From Dipylidium caninum (lineage: Eukaryota; Platyhelminthes; Cestoda; Cyclophyllidea; Dipylidiidae), in the NCBI GenBank assembly GCA_017562135.1, contig QEYB01001685.1:248001-312000 (forward strand): DNA of 64,000 bases, written 5' to 3'. The notes beneath the pieces are model-generated. The model was not told where the DNA came from and searched no databases. It saw only the letters and a program-made list of their open reading frames with translations. A program made the translations under genes and the position numbers. Each line of letters opens with the position of its first letter. Positions within the stretch are counted from its first letter, which is position 1. Below, piece after piece: positions 1-13,270 of the stretch.

Positions 1-1787
1 TACAAGTGATGCAGGAATTATCAGATTAATTTAAGCTTATTATTAACAATAGGATACTAAAAGAGGAGTTTTTGTTGGTACAGGAGCCACAGAAAGGGTA
101 ACCACAAAAGGGACAACCTATTTGGTGCGTTTCAGGGGAAATTCTCACTCCGGCCTATTTAAGAGGAATGCGAAAGAATCAAGCCTCCTCCATTACTGAT
201 CACACAGACAAGGCGCATCTTCAGTTGTCATTTGCCCAACCGGACGCTCAAAATGTCAGCGGGACCATTTCGCCTTCACGCGTGTCAGAAAAAAAGCAGT
301 GCCCCAGGGCGTTGACGATGATGATTTCGTGATGAAATGTCATATCACCGGGTGCAACTAAATTGCTCTCTGTTGGCAGAACGCAGTACCATTCGCATCG
401 CGTCATAACTCTCAGTTGGCGATATGACCTGACTTAGTCGAACCAATTCGTGGCAGCGACATTAATGACGGCAGCCGTCAATTCGATGCGAAATTGGGTA
501 GTTAACAGCGGGGTAGGGGAAATGCGTCGACTAAGTCAGATTCTGGGAAAGAAGCATCTACACTTTAGTGCGGCATTTGGAGTCCTGATACGGAAGTTGG
601 ATCCCCCCATAATTAAGATTCGGTTATATGGAGGTCTAAGGACTTTTGATCAGTTGCGAGACAAGTGAATTTGGTTAACGACGTTAGGGAAAAGAGTAAG
701 TTAAACGCTCCTACACCCAGCATTGGAGGCACATTTCAGATTCACCTCAATGAGAAAACTATAAGAGAGAAAAACAAATTCTCTGCCGTACAACAGCTTA
801 CCATAGGTAATTTGACTTGAAACTCGGGTAAGATTGCAGAAGTGGATGGGCACACGACACAGTCTAGGTGATCACCCACGCCTATAAAATATTCATCGCT
901 ACTGATGAAAGAGCTAGGAGTTGGATTGGTTTTGTTGTCCACGTGCACAATGGAGCCACGCATTCATTTTTTTGTACAGTTTGGAGCCTTCAGAACGACG
1001 AGTATGCTGAATTTCAACAAATGTCGAATTGCATAAGGAGATTTTTCCCGTGTGATCGGGAGGGAAGAAGTTGACAGTGTGACCGTCATAGTAACGGAGA
1101 CAATGATGGTGAGGAGGAAGGGCACGAAATACAGGGCGAAGGTAGATTGATAGTTGAAGGAAAGCAGCATGAAAGACAGATCTGCACCGTGGCCAATACG
1201 AAAAGTCTTGCGCGCGTGGGCGGTCGGGTGTCAGAGCGTCATGGGGTTGACTAAGTCGGACCATCATAAACAGGATGGAGCGATTAATGACTGTGGAATT
1301 CACCTACCGGGGCAAAGAGTGACCAAATCGAACAAACACGATTAGGGTGAGTTGGTGCATGAGGTGGGAAAATAAATCTGCAAATCCAAAATTCCCCGTC
1401 GCATAGGAGAAAGAGGTGAAGGTAAGTGCTAGAACGCCAACATAAAGGCAAACCAAAATGGTTGTCATATTTTGAAGAATAAGGACTCTTAGGAAGCATA
1501 AAAAGGTTGTCTGATGGGCACAGTAGATATCAAAATATAAAATACCAAATACACTAAAAAGTCCCTGAATCATGATTATTTAGGGTCCATACGAGTCATT
1601 AGAACCTCGCGGTTTTTTTACTGGTTAATGGCACAAAAAGTCGCATTAGCAGAAGCACAAAGGAGGAAATACGAGGCACGATTGAATGAAACGGCACTTA
1701 TGGCGCTATCTGTACGGCGGAAGGAGAAAGTTGCCCCCGAGAGCGCGCGCCTTGCAAAATCCTGAAAGCGAAGTCAAGGAAACTCAC
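1..1787. other. Region beyond the last recognised integrin exon
   Basis: AT-rich sequence to the left of integrin exon 7. The integrin still needs its fourth EGF repeat, beta-tail domain, membrane helix and cytoplasmic tail (about 150-200 residues in the family). I searched both strands for cysteine-rich EGF spacing and for an NPxY-type tail and found neither. The minus strand holds a hydrophobic run near 1080-1150, but it lacks the surrounding cysteines and tail motifs, so I do not call it the transmembrane exon. This stretch is best read as intron, with the 3' end of the gene outside the window. Confidence 0.5.
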
Positions 1788-4700
1788 ATCGGGATTGTTA
1801 GGATCATAGCAGTTAACATTGCTGTCCATGCAATCGCAACGCTCGCCGGTGTAGCCAGGCTTGCATTTGCAGGTGCCGTCACATTGACATTCCCCACGCT
1901 GAGGCCCACCACACACCTGATTGTCGTCGAAGGCACGTTTACACCCGTGACGATCACACTCACAGTAGAGGCCCATGTAACGCGCCAAGTTGCATTTACA
2001 TCGGCCGCACACGCAACGTCCACGATCCGAACACGGCTAGAAGAAATGGTAGAATGGGAAATACTTGAAACAGAAGATGTGACTTACTGCTGGTCAATTC
2101 ATTTGTCGACTGTCAAATAATACATTTACTTAGGAAACGACAACGGAACCAAGGAAATGATGACAGGCCGTTGAGACGAATCTTAATTGTTCGACCATTT
2201 CCTAAATTCGACAATTGTTCGGCAGTTGAGTTGCCTCTCGACTAATGCCTTCATTCCACATTCTAATGACCGGACTTTTATAAATCAAATTACCAGCAGG
2301 TTCAGTGATAGGAGTGTTTCTTTGAACGATTATGTGGTCAAATATCTAAGATATTAGGGAGGAATGAAAGAAAAGCAAACACTGCACCGTCCCAATAAGC
2401 AGAGAAATTGGCTCAAACCGAAAGCAATTTACATTTTTATATGTTATGCATCGGTGACATCAGACACCGATGGTCATGATTGTGCGATGTTGGCGGGAAA
2501 CTCAGAGTTCGATTCAGTTTTGTTTAGGACTACGAAGTAGACACGGCAAGAAACACGTAACTCTTTCACGAAACACCCCGAACGTGGATGTCATTCAGAT
2601 ATCAGTGAGGTAGAAGAGGAAAATTGCCAAATAAATTAATAATTGTAAGATCACGTTTTCCTGATTCCATAGGCGTCGGTCGCTTCCCTTGCTCCGAATG
2701 CCGCGGATTTATGGCCTCCGACCCTCCAAATTGATACAATTCGTTTATTAGGCCAGCGCTAACCGAGACAAATGTGATGAAACCGAAACCAATGGGTGGG
2801 TCCAGCCACCACGACACCATAACTGCTACAATTTCGCGGATCGTCCGGGCACACTGCGGCACCCACAGCTAAATAGTAAGTAAATATTTAGTGTGAAAAA
2901 CAAGAACTAAGGGATTTGTTGAGGTGTTACGAGGTTTGGGACAAAATTGGAGAAACTAAATTAGTTAATAAATCAAAAAATGACAACCTTCTCTTTAAGT
3001 AAAAGGAGGATTCCACGTTTTACAACTTCAGTTTATCTGACAGGCATTGCTCGAAACAAAAAAAATTTGATATCAAGTTAACCTTTAGATATAATCCATT
3101 TGGTGATTCATCCACCTACATGCGATCCAACCCATTCATTTATACTGTCTGCATGGATCGCCACTTAGACAGCGACCCATAACCGAATGGCGGTAAAAAA
3201 GAGTGTTGGCACACTACAAGACAGAAAGGATTACGTGGACGAGATTCAAGTGCCTTGTTATGACTGTTAAGTGCACCATGAAGATCACAGCTAATGGATG
3301 GATAGAGAGGGTTTTAGTGAGATGACGCGTGGATGATGATATCAAATGGAGACGATCACCTCTCCCCTTAAATCAAAATGGAAAGATAAGAGGAATACAA
3401 ATCTAGTCATCCCGAAGAATTAGGAGAGGCAGAGGCTTGGCTTGCAACTATTTCGTCTTTGACATTGAATTTGAAGACAGACTGCATAGAAGGAAGGGAG
3501 ATTTACTTAAATTCACTTAATTGTAAATTAAGTACAAAAATTACGCATCTAAACACATCACATAAATGTTTGTTACAGTTTTAGAGGATTTATGAAAATT
3601 CCCCAACCTTCACATCTCAGAAACCACGTTATTGCTAAAACCTTCAATCCGTCATTCATGTCGATACCTTTCTACACACAGAGGAAATAAAAATGCCACC
3701 CCCAAAGTTCTAGACGACTCAACGGATCACATAGGAGGATGGGAGATATGGGGAGCAGTCAATCCAGTTAAAGGCTAAAAAAGCTGGGTGACTTAAAAAT
3801 GGTCATTACTTTTCCGTGTTGATACAAAATAAAGAATAATAAAAAAAAATACTAGCCGCACAGAAGTATTAGAAAACAGTTGTGATTCCCTAAGCTTGTT
3901 GAAGGTCTAAGACGAAGACTACTCACCACAGTGTCTCCAGGTCGTGTGCACTGCTGCAACATGATCTCCTCCCTCTGTGAAGATTCGGCAGAGCACTCAC
4001 AAAACTCGCCTGAGTACTGGGGATCACAGACACAGGCACCGCAAACTAAGCGACCATGGCCCTGACATCGCGGGGACGGCGGTGCGTAGGCTGTGGAGAC
4101 GACGCAGCTAGGACACTCGCATGCCGAGGTGACTTCTAGCACAGCCTGATTTATGTAGAGGGGCAAACTTATAATCATTATAAAAGGCATATCAGGGGCA
4201 AGATAAGGGAGAGAGGGAGTACTTGATTATTGGAGCACGGTAGAAGCTACACTATTCCAATATAGAGTTGAAGAGGCAATTATGCAAAACCAATTTTTAC
4301 CTCAAATAACTAGGGAGTATATAAGCAAGTAAAGAGAAATTGCTGAAAATAAGCTATACCAACTAATTAGGGCTAATTAATTAATGTAAATAAAATGAAT
4401 GACACAAGAACAGTATATGTGACATTTCACATTGATAATCGGTGAATGAAATAATTTTCGGTAAACAGCAAAGACTATCTGATCAATAATTAATTTGGCC
4501 AAAATAAAAGAATGCGATTAAATTCGATCAATTAAAGCTCAATCGATTGTGGAATAGCAAATAAGCACAAATCAATAATATGTTAATTAATTTAATAGAA
4601 TACTCGATAAGCCAGAGGGAAACAAGAAAATAAAGCGGCCAATTGAGTTGACTATAGCCAAAGAATTATAGTATTTCTATCATAACTAAATAAATTTATG

Positions 4701-7700
4701 CCAAAAGTACTGCCTTAACAACGAAAAACCATGTTGGATTTCGGTTCCATTTCTCAAAAAATATTGCTTTATTAGGGTTCTGCTTGGGTCACCGAGGGAA
4801 AGAACATTTTTGAACAACCAAAACAAAGGTGATAAGAAGGTAAGTGGGCTTGTGTTAACTCACGTGTTCTTCTAAAGCGACCATCTTGAGGATGACTTCT
4901 TTGGTGCCGGGAAAGCACCTAGTAGGCGTTACAGAGACTTGATACTCTATTTTCCCCCCGACAGGATGCTCTTTGCACACAGTCTTTTTTGTGAATTCTG
5001 TCTCACCTTGACACTTGGCGAGAATTTCAACCTGAAGAAGTGGGAAAATCAGTTATAAGCTCCAAGAATATACCATATAAAATGAGTGAATACGAAGTTA
5101 TAAGAATCTCATGGCAAATGATCAACGTAAAATTTAATCGGTTGACATTATGGTGAGAGAGGAAAGCAGAAAACTGACGACTTTTTTTGCGATTAAGGTC
5201 ACAACCCGCATCGAAAAACCGACGGGCGAAAGACACTTGACCTCACATAAGGAGGCCAGAGGGTGGAACCCGTCTTCATATTCGATGGAACTTCAGAGCC
5301 TTTAAGTGAGTAGAATCAAAATACGCCGAACGATTAAATAGTTCCACAAAAGCATCAATCACAGCCGTCGGCTCACGGAAATTCCACTTTGGTTAAAAGA
5401 TGTGTGGAAGAGTGTATGGAATCTCACAGAAAGTACTATAAACATCAACTAACAATACGAGGCTAATGGAGCGTAATGGGGCGGACGTAGTCAAAAGCAA
5501 TGGTGCTACAAAATGAGTCCTCAGACCAAAAAACGATGCCGCCTAAGACATCTAAGAAACATTGGACTTAATCAGTTATAACGCTGCCAACACTTCTTAG
5601 GACGGAAGAGTAATCCGACAACAAGTGATTAAGAAAAGTGAATTTATTGAAAGACGTAAGGAATCTGGGAGAGCCAACCTGAGCGATCTACAAATAGGAA
5701 TAATGGTAAATGAAGGAATAAAAAACTATGATAACAGTAGAAAAAGACCAAATGACACCGAAATCAAAGAATAAGTTTATTTTAAACATAGATTTATAAA
5801 GCAATGTAGGAAATGAATCAACAGCTTCGCAGACAGACTAGTGATCTAGCAAAAAGTAAATGGGGAAACAGCGGAAACGCCGAGATATCGTGGAAAAAGG
5901 GCAACGTAGAGAACGACGACTGAAGGAGTAACCGATTTTCCGACAAGAAGTGCCATAGATATAGGGAAGTCAACAGGTAATAATTTATTTTGTAATCAAA
6001 TTGAAATAAAAGCTTGTCACTCCTTCGAGTACGGCCTAAAGTGCAAATCTTGAGAGTAATTTGGTTAGAATGAGAGATTACATTCGTTTGGTCTACTTGA
6101 GTCTTATCAAACCATAAATGCTCGAACTTCACCTCAAGTTTTCAAGGCGAATCTACCAAATTCTGCCATTTCATTTCAAATCACGAAAAATAAAAAAACG
6201 ACCAGTATTTAATGACGTAAATGGCAGAAGTAGAGAAGAAATTCACAATCTCCTAAGTTTGTCATCATCACTTCCGATGTCTATTGCCAAGTTGTCTAGC
6301 TTCGACAAGTTTTCAGGTAATGTAGTTTCAGCCCTCACGTTAAAAGTTAACAAAAAGACATGGGAGGTGAGAAATGCAAGAAAAAGATTTTAGAGTGGAG
6401 TGAAGGCACCCCTTTAAGAAAGCATTGCATCGCGATTATGGGCAAACTCCGAAGAAAAGCCAATGTGAGCTTACCTAATAGGAAACTACGGTCACAAGAG
6501 TAGTTTATTAAAAAAATGCAATTATAATTATAGATAAATAGCGAACAAAAACTCTGAGAGAAAATGACACACTAGTAGTAAACACAAATTAGCCACATAA
6601 ACGAAACCACCAATTAGCATAATAAACAGGGAGCTACGGAACACAAAAGGACCAAGACAAGATGAGGTAAAACCCAGGGAAGCCAATAACTGACCGTTTC
6701 ATCAAATAACCAATCTAAAAAGAGAGGATGTCGAGTTTACTGCTAAGGAAACAAATCGGCAACTAATCTGGGTAGACCTACGAGAAAAGGCCAACACAGA
6801 GAGTGGAAGTTCGATGACCAAGTTATTCACAAATAGGTTTGGTCAAAAAAGGCTGAAGTGAAGACACGAAACTACTCATCAAGGCCGTAAATGAGGAATG
6901 CTCAAAGGGAAGCACACTAACAACATGAGGTGAAAATAATAAGAGGCCACCTTAATTCCCAAGTGGATTTGTCCACGAACTAAAGTATTATTAAATGTGG
7001 ATAAAATGCGGTACTCACTTCAAGAGAGTCTGTATCATAGGAGAGGAGAAGTTCAGCCCGATTGGCGATTTTATCGTAGTTTTCACGGAGCAAATTTACG
7101 ATATTGGTTGAGCTGTCGGTGAGAGTGCCAACAGCGGCAGATGGGAGAAAGGCTGCCAACTTTTCGTAGAGAGGAAAGACTTTTGCATCGATAGCAAAAA
7201 TTACACTGATATCCGTCTCTGTCAACACTTCAGCAACCTAGAGAGACAAATGAAATGGTGATTAGGTCAGAAACCTAAATTATTCTATGGTCATAAGTAT
7301 TCCATGCTATAGGTGATGTTCGAGAAGACAAAGTATCATCGCTAGTGAACACACGTAAAAGACTGGAGCAGAAATAATACGGAAACGAATTTAAGAATTT
7401 CTACTCTAAAAGAGTGTTTCCGTTTATGTCGTAAAGTGGTCGCATTAAAACTTGTCCTAACATTAGGCTGATGAGGAAGAAGAGAAAATTTCGAGAGGAA
7501 AATATACAATAATCCATATTACTGAAAGAGCTACCCCTGGTAAATGGATCTTAGGAAATAAAGATACTCCGGAAATTAGCAAAAACCCTGTTATAAGAGA
7601 GATCAACAGATTAAAATTGTTGCCATTACGAACACTTTTAACTGTTACCATAAAAGCAAGCTGATGAATTTAAAATAAGATTCCAATGATAAAAGACTTG

Positions 7701-9384
7701 AATAAGTACATCAAAATCCATTAATTTCCTTCAAAAGGCTGTCTCGACTAAATATGTGCCAAAAAGAAGTGAAAATCTTTGGAAATAGACATCCAAACGT
7801 ATATGTGTACTAGTTAGTTTTCAATAAGCTATCTAAAGAGCAAATGGGCAATCCAGAGCGAAAACACACTTATTTGCAGCTTAACATATAAAAAAGTTTC
7901 TGAAATACTATCAAATTAACTAACATCATATTAAAATATATACACTTGGTAATAAACTTAGTGGTAAGAAATAAATATAAGAAGTAGTTATAAAATCATA
8001 CAACACAAGCAAAGAATTTACAATATTAACGAAAAGGGCTAAGTTTTGTAGACAAAAAAACCAAGAACATCAAAGGTGAGAAGATATCCTTCACCTCCAG
8101 GTTTTGAATAGTTCAAAATGTAAATTAGTACTCAATCAAATCATTTAAATAGTAAAGTTGGATGCAAAAATAAGATAATAGACCACAAAAAAAATTTGGC
8201 GAAGAAAAAGGAAATGATCCATGAAATAAAAGCAAATCCAATTCGATTAAATTTAAGAATTGCGAAGAACACGAAAATACCTCTCCCACACTGGGATAAT
8301 CAGTCTCGACGGAGTTGTGCCAACCGAGATACTTCAAAGACTTGTTAAATCTGTCAGGCTCGTACGTAAGTTGACAAATTTTGGGCGGTGGTTTGATTAA
8401 ACCTGCAAGACGTCCATCTCCGGCCAAATGAAATCCCCCATCCGTGGCGAACAACACGATTTTTCGCGCGTTTTTACGCCAACCGATGTGATCTGAACAA
8501 CGAGCCACCTGAAGAAGGGCATCAAGGCCACCTTCCGGACTGTCTAGATTTCCGGATGGCTGGAAAATAAAAGAGGAAAAAATGAAGCGAATACCAACAA
8601 AGGTCAGAAAATATTTAGTGAGAATACGCACACGAGAAAGGATAGTTTTTCGTTCGAATTCGGCGAAGTCGTCAGTCAGGGAGAGAATATGTTTGTAGAG
8701 AAAAGGTGGATCGCACTGGAGATCTTGGTTACCAACACCATAAAGACAGGGATTAACTTGTGCTTCAGGAGTAGGCACAATGAAGGGGAAAACCGGCTTG
8801 TCAACAAATGCTCCAAAACCCATACGGAGATCTTTTGTTACAGCTGTGAAGGAGTTGGCAATGTCTTTGGTAAGTCGAGAAACCGTTTCCAAATCATCGC
8901 GCATGGTGTAGCTTTGATCAACAAGGAAATAGATATCCACGGGGTAGTCCGTTATTGATTGGAAGGTATAATTAGTATTGAGGCTATCGTGCGGACGAAC
9001 AGAGACCACTTGACGCGGTGGTGTTAGTTGCGCATCACTACCTTGAGTACCACCTGAAATAACAACAAAATTTAAAGTACACTCAGTAGTACTTTGTGAG
9101 GAAATAATGTCAAAGTAGTTACCATCAATGACAGTCGAGTTCCTGCTCTCAATCTTATCCTCAGGACAGTTGCGGTCAAGTAAAACGCTTCGTTCGGCGC
9201 AACGGTAACCGGGTCCTTCAGCAGTATCATCGTAACTGTCGTCGAAGCACCAGGAGCAAGGTGGACCACGACCCATGCATTCCCGACAATTTTTAGCTAG
9301 CTGGCATTGCGTTGCCGCAAGGCTCTCATATGTTAAGTGAAGAAGAACCAGGCTAATAAGTATAAAAATATTGGGAATTCCCAT
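1788..9384 (-). CDS. Integrin beta subunit, 3' truncated by the window
   Basis: This is the beta chain of a heterodimeric cell-surface receptor that binds extracellular matrix or counter-receptors. Exons on the minus strand are 9384-9123, 9053-8632, 8559-8281, 7237-7019, 5031-4864, 4145-3927 and 2036-1788, all with GT-AG borders and matching phases, giving about 606 codons. In order they encode a signal peptide (MGIPNIFILISLVLL at the start), a PSI domain with its cysteine pattern, the beta-I domain with MIDAS DQSYT followed by DD, SGNLDSPEGG and the AVGTL block, the hybrid domain, and cysteine-rich I-EGF repeats (CQGHGRLVCGACVC; CSDRGRCVCGRCKC; CQCDGTCKCKPGYTGERCDC). An ATG at 9453 is also in frame, but the one at 9384 directly precedes the signal peptide and is preferred. 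The family is usually about 800 residues, so the C-terminal quarter is absent here. The partner alpha chain is not in the window. Confidence 0.93.
8560..8631 (-). other. In-frame 72-base intron of integrin beta
   Basis: The donor is GTGCGT after TCTCGT and the acceptor TTTTATTTTCCAG. It encodes 24 open codons that would insert a hydrophobic peptide just before the conserved SGNLDSPEGG block of the beta-I domain. Removal restores the normal family spacing, so splicing is the likely default. Confidence 0.82.
9054..9122 (-). other. In-frame 69-base intron of integrin beta
   Basis: The donor is GTAACT after GATG and the acceptor TTATTTCAG. The length is divisible by three and all 23 codons are open, so the intron is invisible in a plain reading frame. 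Its removal joins the PSI domain to the sequence leading into the beta-I domain in correct phase, and its AT-rich, T-tailed 3' end is typical of an intron. Confidence 0.8.
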
Positions 9385-12239
9385 TTTCACGGCCAACGGC
9401 AAGCCCTGCCACCCTTTGTCGCTGATATAGTGAAATGAACCGACTATATTCACAACGCGAGGTTATGTGGACGCCGACCTGAGAGCCAATCAACTTTCAG
9501 TCACATTAAATTTTTATATCTAATATGAAAGCATGTTAAACTTTAAAATAATCCCTATATTTGTGTAAGTGTATGTCCACAGTAGTTATGAACTAAAAAA
9601 CGCTGCATTCGTACACAACGGTTTTACGGAGGACAAGTTCTGCCACACTTTTGAGGTTCTGTTATTATCATTAACGAAAGAAGACCTCTTTCGACACGTA
9701 AAATGAGCTTAGTGAAATCTATGCCCACATACGTTGTTATCCAGTGTTATTCACTAAAAGGACTACATTATGTGCTCCGCATTTCGATATATACGTTAGA
9801 ACAATTATTCTAGTGTTTCCTATAAGATAACAAATACCGAGGGAAAATGGTCACTGGCTGCAGACTAGAACCCGCAAGGGTAAAGACAGACTTCTTCGCT
9901 TAACCCTTCTTACTACATATACCATAGCTTTTTAGCTATAGCCTGTCTGAGCGCAAAACTCTGAGAGATAATCCACCAACTCATATCTGAATTCTTGAGA
10001 CAATTAGTGACTCAAGCCCCTTGCCAACGTATATTCGAACACGATTGGGAAAGTGAGGGACAAAAGAAGGCAGGGGAATCCATGATCCCACCCTCAAAAT
10101 CATACTACGGCCTAAAGTGTGGTATCGTTAAACACTATTATCCCTGAAACACAAGCCACAACGCTTTTACTGAATCCTCACGCGACCCTACTTTCCAACG
10201 CATTGGCCCCATGCTTTTTTGCATGCAACATCAATAATTTCCCATATATATAACATAGAACAGTCAAAAGAGGAAGATCATGTTATAGCCACCTGGGGTT
10301 GGTGAATCGAAAATTACATGACCCGCCAATGTCATAATTCCGAAATGCAGTCTGCTCTAATTAAGCCTTGAGTTATAAATATGTCAGACAAACACACCAT
10401 TAACAAATATAACGTGGGCGAAAAGACAAAAATGGTCCCCAGTTCGCAAGGGAGTAGGCACCGACTATAGTTTAAAAAACCATCATCCTTTCAGCTTCGA
10501 ATACCAAATGGTCTTTATATTATTTAAGAGAACCCGTTGAGGTTCATTTGTGTGCGAATGCAAGCATACAGGAACATAACTTGAACCCTTTCGACATTTA
10601 TGTGCAGAGATTCACTGCGGAAGCTGGACAACTAGTGCAAGCAACAGAGCATAACCTGTAAGCGAGCTTCTCCCACCGACGTAGCCTATCTCGGTATCCA
10701 CAGGTGAAATGCTCCCCAGGCTCATTCTCCGCCTCAGCAAGCATTTGGGGGCGACGGCCTTCCCTCGACCTTGCTGTTAGTGCCGTGTCACTACGCGAGG
10801 TTAGCACCTTTGTGTAGTTTTGTGCACCTGGGTTCGCTGATAAATATAAGGTCACTTATGAATATGGAAATGATCATAATTTAAATTTCAAAAGCGGTCA
10901 TTTTCGATAAGCTGAGGAAGGGCATGCAATTCATAAATTCTCTACCAAACCGTGCTAAGTAGTAGTATTTAAAGTTGACAAATTGTTGTTATCCGCACTA
11001 CTGGAAGTCTATTTCCAAGACTTGGCATGATGAGGTTTGCCAATCACGGACAATCACAAGAGATTGTCCGAGGCAGACTAGCGTATACTCGTCCGATTAG
11101 GATGGAGTAAAGAGGAGGACCGTGTCAAACTGGCGCGCATTTCGGCGCTAATGCGGGAGAGTGCTTGTGTCCATTCACCAGCATTCCCTGCAGCCTTTTC
11201 CAAGATCCAAGCAGAGGTGAAGTCCATTCAGTTGCCGGCGGTGCCACTGGTGTGGACCACGTCAGCAATTGCAGAGCACAACGAGGATGCTGCGGAGAAT
11301 GGAGTGATTGAAGGCGCCACACAACGGCAATAAGGGGCTCTGTGCTTATTCAAGCCACTTGGCGATCCCACGCCCTGAAAAAACGTCGCATTTCACCGCC
11401 GGCCATCACATGTTTGACATTTTATTTCCCCATCTCCTCAGTCTGATCATGGGCTGTCGGAACGAGCAAATGGGACGTAGGTGGAACTCGTGCGAGCAAT
11501 CATCGCAGCGCCCTCCAGTCACCCCACCAATCTTTTTGGCCTTTCTGTCTGTCTCAGCCCTTACCCAGATTGTGATACTCACGGTGTTTTTGCAGAGGAA
11601 TGCCGAAGCCGAGTGGCAGCCGACTGTTGGGTTCTCGTCGCGCATGCCACCACCACTTCGACTGGGTCGGGGAGACCGGCCCCCCTCCCTCTCCCCCCCC
11701 TTTTTTTTCCTTCAGCCATGCATTTATGGGTGATGTTCCACTGCATGCATTTCATGTTATGGTGGCCAATGCGTTATGCGTTTCTCTCCACGCCTTTTTA
11801 TACTCCCCCGCACTGAAGTGCACCATCCCGGTGGAAAGCCACTTTTTCGATGCTGTCAGTGAGGCAATCGCCCTCCCAACGGGCGTTTTAACGTGGAAAA
11901 CACTTTGGTCATGCACTGTGAACGCGAGCATTGAGCAACATTTGCAGAGCGGCTGGATTTGGCCGCTCTCCCTCACTTCTGTGGCCATGTTCAATGCGTT
12001 GGAGGGGGGGGGGACGAGGGCGGGAAGGCCTTTTGTCGCCCCCAGCCTCTCCCCAGTGCAGAGGAGCGGAATGTTGTGCGAAGTTGAGTTGACCTGCGAG
12101 CTTCCGCGCCCTCCCGGCGGTGGTGCAAATGCCTAGACGCTCAATCGGAGGCGGAGTGAGGCTCCAGCGATGCCACTGTTTGCAGCACTGGATGGCGGAT
12201 TACTGTGGGGTCGACATCTAAGCGGTCACCAATTTTAGT
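9385..12239. other. Intergenic region upstream of integrin beta
   Basis: From 9385 to about 11.0 kb the sequence is AT-rich with no supported gene. It should hold the integrin 5' UTR and promoter, but I see no clear core element. From about 11.1 kb the base composition becomes GC-richer. An open plus-strand stretch at 11151-11333 has sensible codon use but no recognised homology. A short poly-C/poly-T run lies near 11690-11710 and a G run near 12004-12012. Confidence 0.5.
12160..12206 (+). repeat. Direct repeat copy A flanking the mariner relic
   Basis: About 46 bases beginning GAGGCTCCAGCGATG and continuing through TTTGCAGCACTGGA and CGGATT recur, with a few changes, at 13451-13497. The two copies lie on either side of the mariner relic in the same orientation. 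They are too long and too diverged to be a mariner target-site duplication, so they are probably part of an older repeat family. Confidence 0.6.
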
Positions 12240-13270
12240 AATGAAACTCGAGGTTTGTTTGGCTGTTTTTGTCGAGAACCTTTTCCCCTCTCGCTCAGGC
12301 AGTGTCATAATCCCCTGTTCTTAAAATTTTTGCTCTTTGCTCTCAAAAGACCGCATCAATTGTGATTTGACATCACCAGTGTCATTAAGAATTTTACCAC
12401 CTGAGGAGTTCTGCATGCAACGACGAAATAAATGGCAGCCTGAAAGGCGCTGGGTCAGGGCCACGCGCCACTTGTGTCGATGCATTCCAACCCAACTTCA
12501 ACAATTTGTGACGAGTGACCGAGGAGATGTGTGGCGGCACTTTGCATTGTCCTTGACGATTGGCCACTCCTGGCCGCTTGACTCGAAGTGCATCGCCCAG
12601 TTTGGACGAGTTCTTGAACGCACACGCTCGACTTGACCGGTTGGATGTTCGCAGCACAAAAAACGTTCTATGATCCCACCAGACTGACAGCATAACCACC
12701 TCTTCGTGAATGTCTGCTTTTGATTTCATCTAGACTGGCTCATATTGCACCACCCACCATCTCTTCCAAGTAGCCTTCTTCCAAACTCTCCACTCTTCGT
12801 CGCCAGTTAGTTGTCTTTGGAGAAAATCACCTTCGTTGCTGCTAACGCGTGGCGCCAAGTGAATTTCCTTAAGCTGGTTGGAGAGGGAGCCAACGACCAA
12901 GTTTCCTTACAGAGCCAAGCTTTTTTTTTACTTTTCCTTTCAACGCCTGTATGCGATTCGCACTTGAGCTTCTCTGCAATGTTCCACGTGTTGTCCTCTG
13001 ACTATCTGATGTCGGGTCTCGTCGCCTTCAACCAAACGAACTGCCACATCGTTGAGCATTTTTTCAGTGGATTTTCAGTGGAGAATCAGCAGAACGAAAT
13101 TTGCCAAACCAATTCTGACGACAAGGCTTCACTCCCATCTACAGCACATCACTTCTTGTGCGCTTGTGATGGCTTTCCGCCTTTTTTCGGAAATAATACA
13201 ACAAAATAGGCCTGAAGTGCACGTCTTGTTCGTCCACTTTCAAATTGGGATAAAAACAAAAACCAACAAC
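12240..13270 (-). mobile_element. Degenerate mariner-type transposon (minus strand)
   Basis: Fragments of a mariner transposase appear in the correct order on the minus strand but in several frames with stops. They are WFAKFRSAD (about 13112-13085), a TGDEEW block carrying the first catalytic aspartate (about 12808-12790), VVMLSVWWDH (about 12700-12670), VKRPGVANRQG and SVTRHKLLKLGW (about 12570-12490), and RGIMTLPERE near the C-terminus (about 12316-12290). The second catalytic aspartate region (family pattern HDNARPH) is damaged, reading KVPPH here. The order and extent match a complete element of about 1 kb that has decayed. I could not see clean inverted repeats. It cannot encode an active transposase. 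Confidence 0.82.

Noticed and set aside
964..1170. Hydrophobic minus-strand frame as the integrin transmembrane exon
   Set aside because: There is a helix-length hydrophobic run, but no beta-tail cysteines before it and no basic or NPxY-like cytoplasmic motif after it. The neighbouring frames look equally random.
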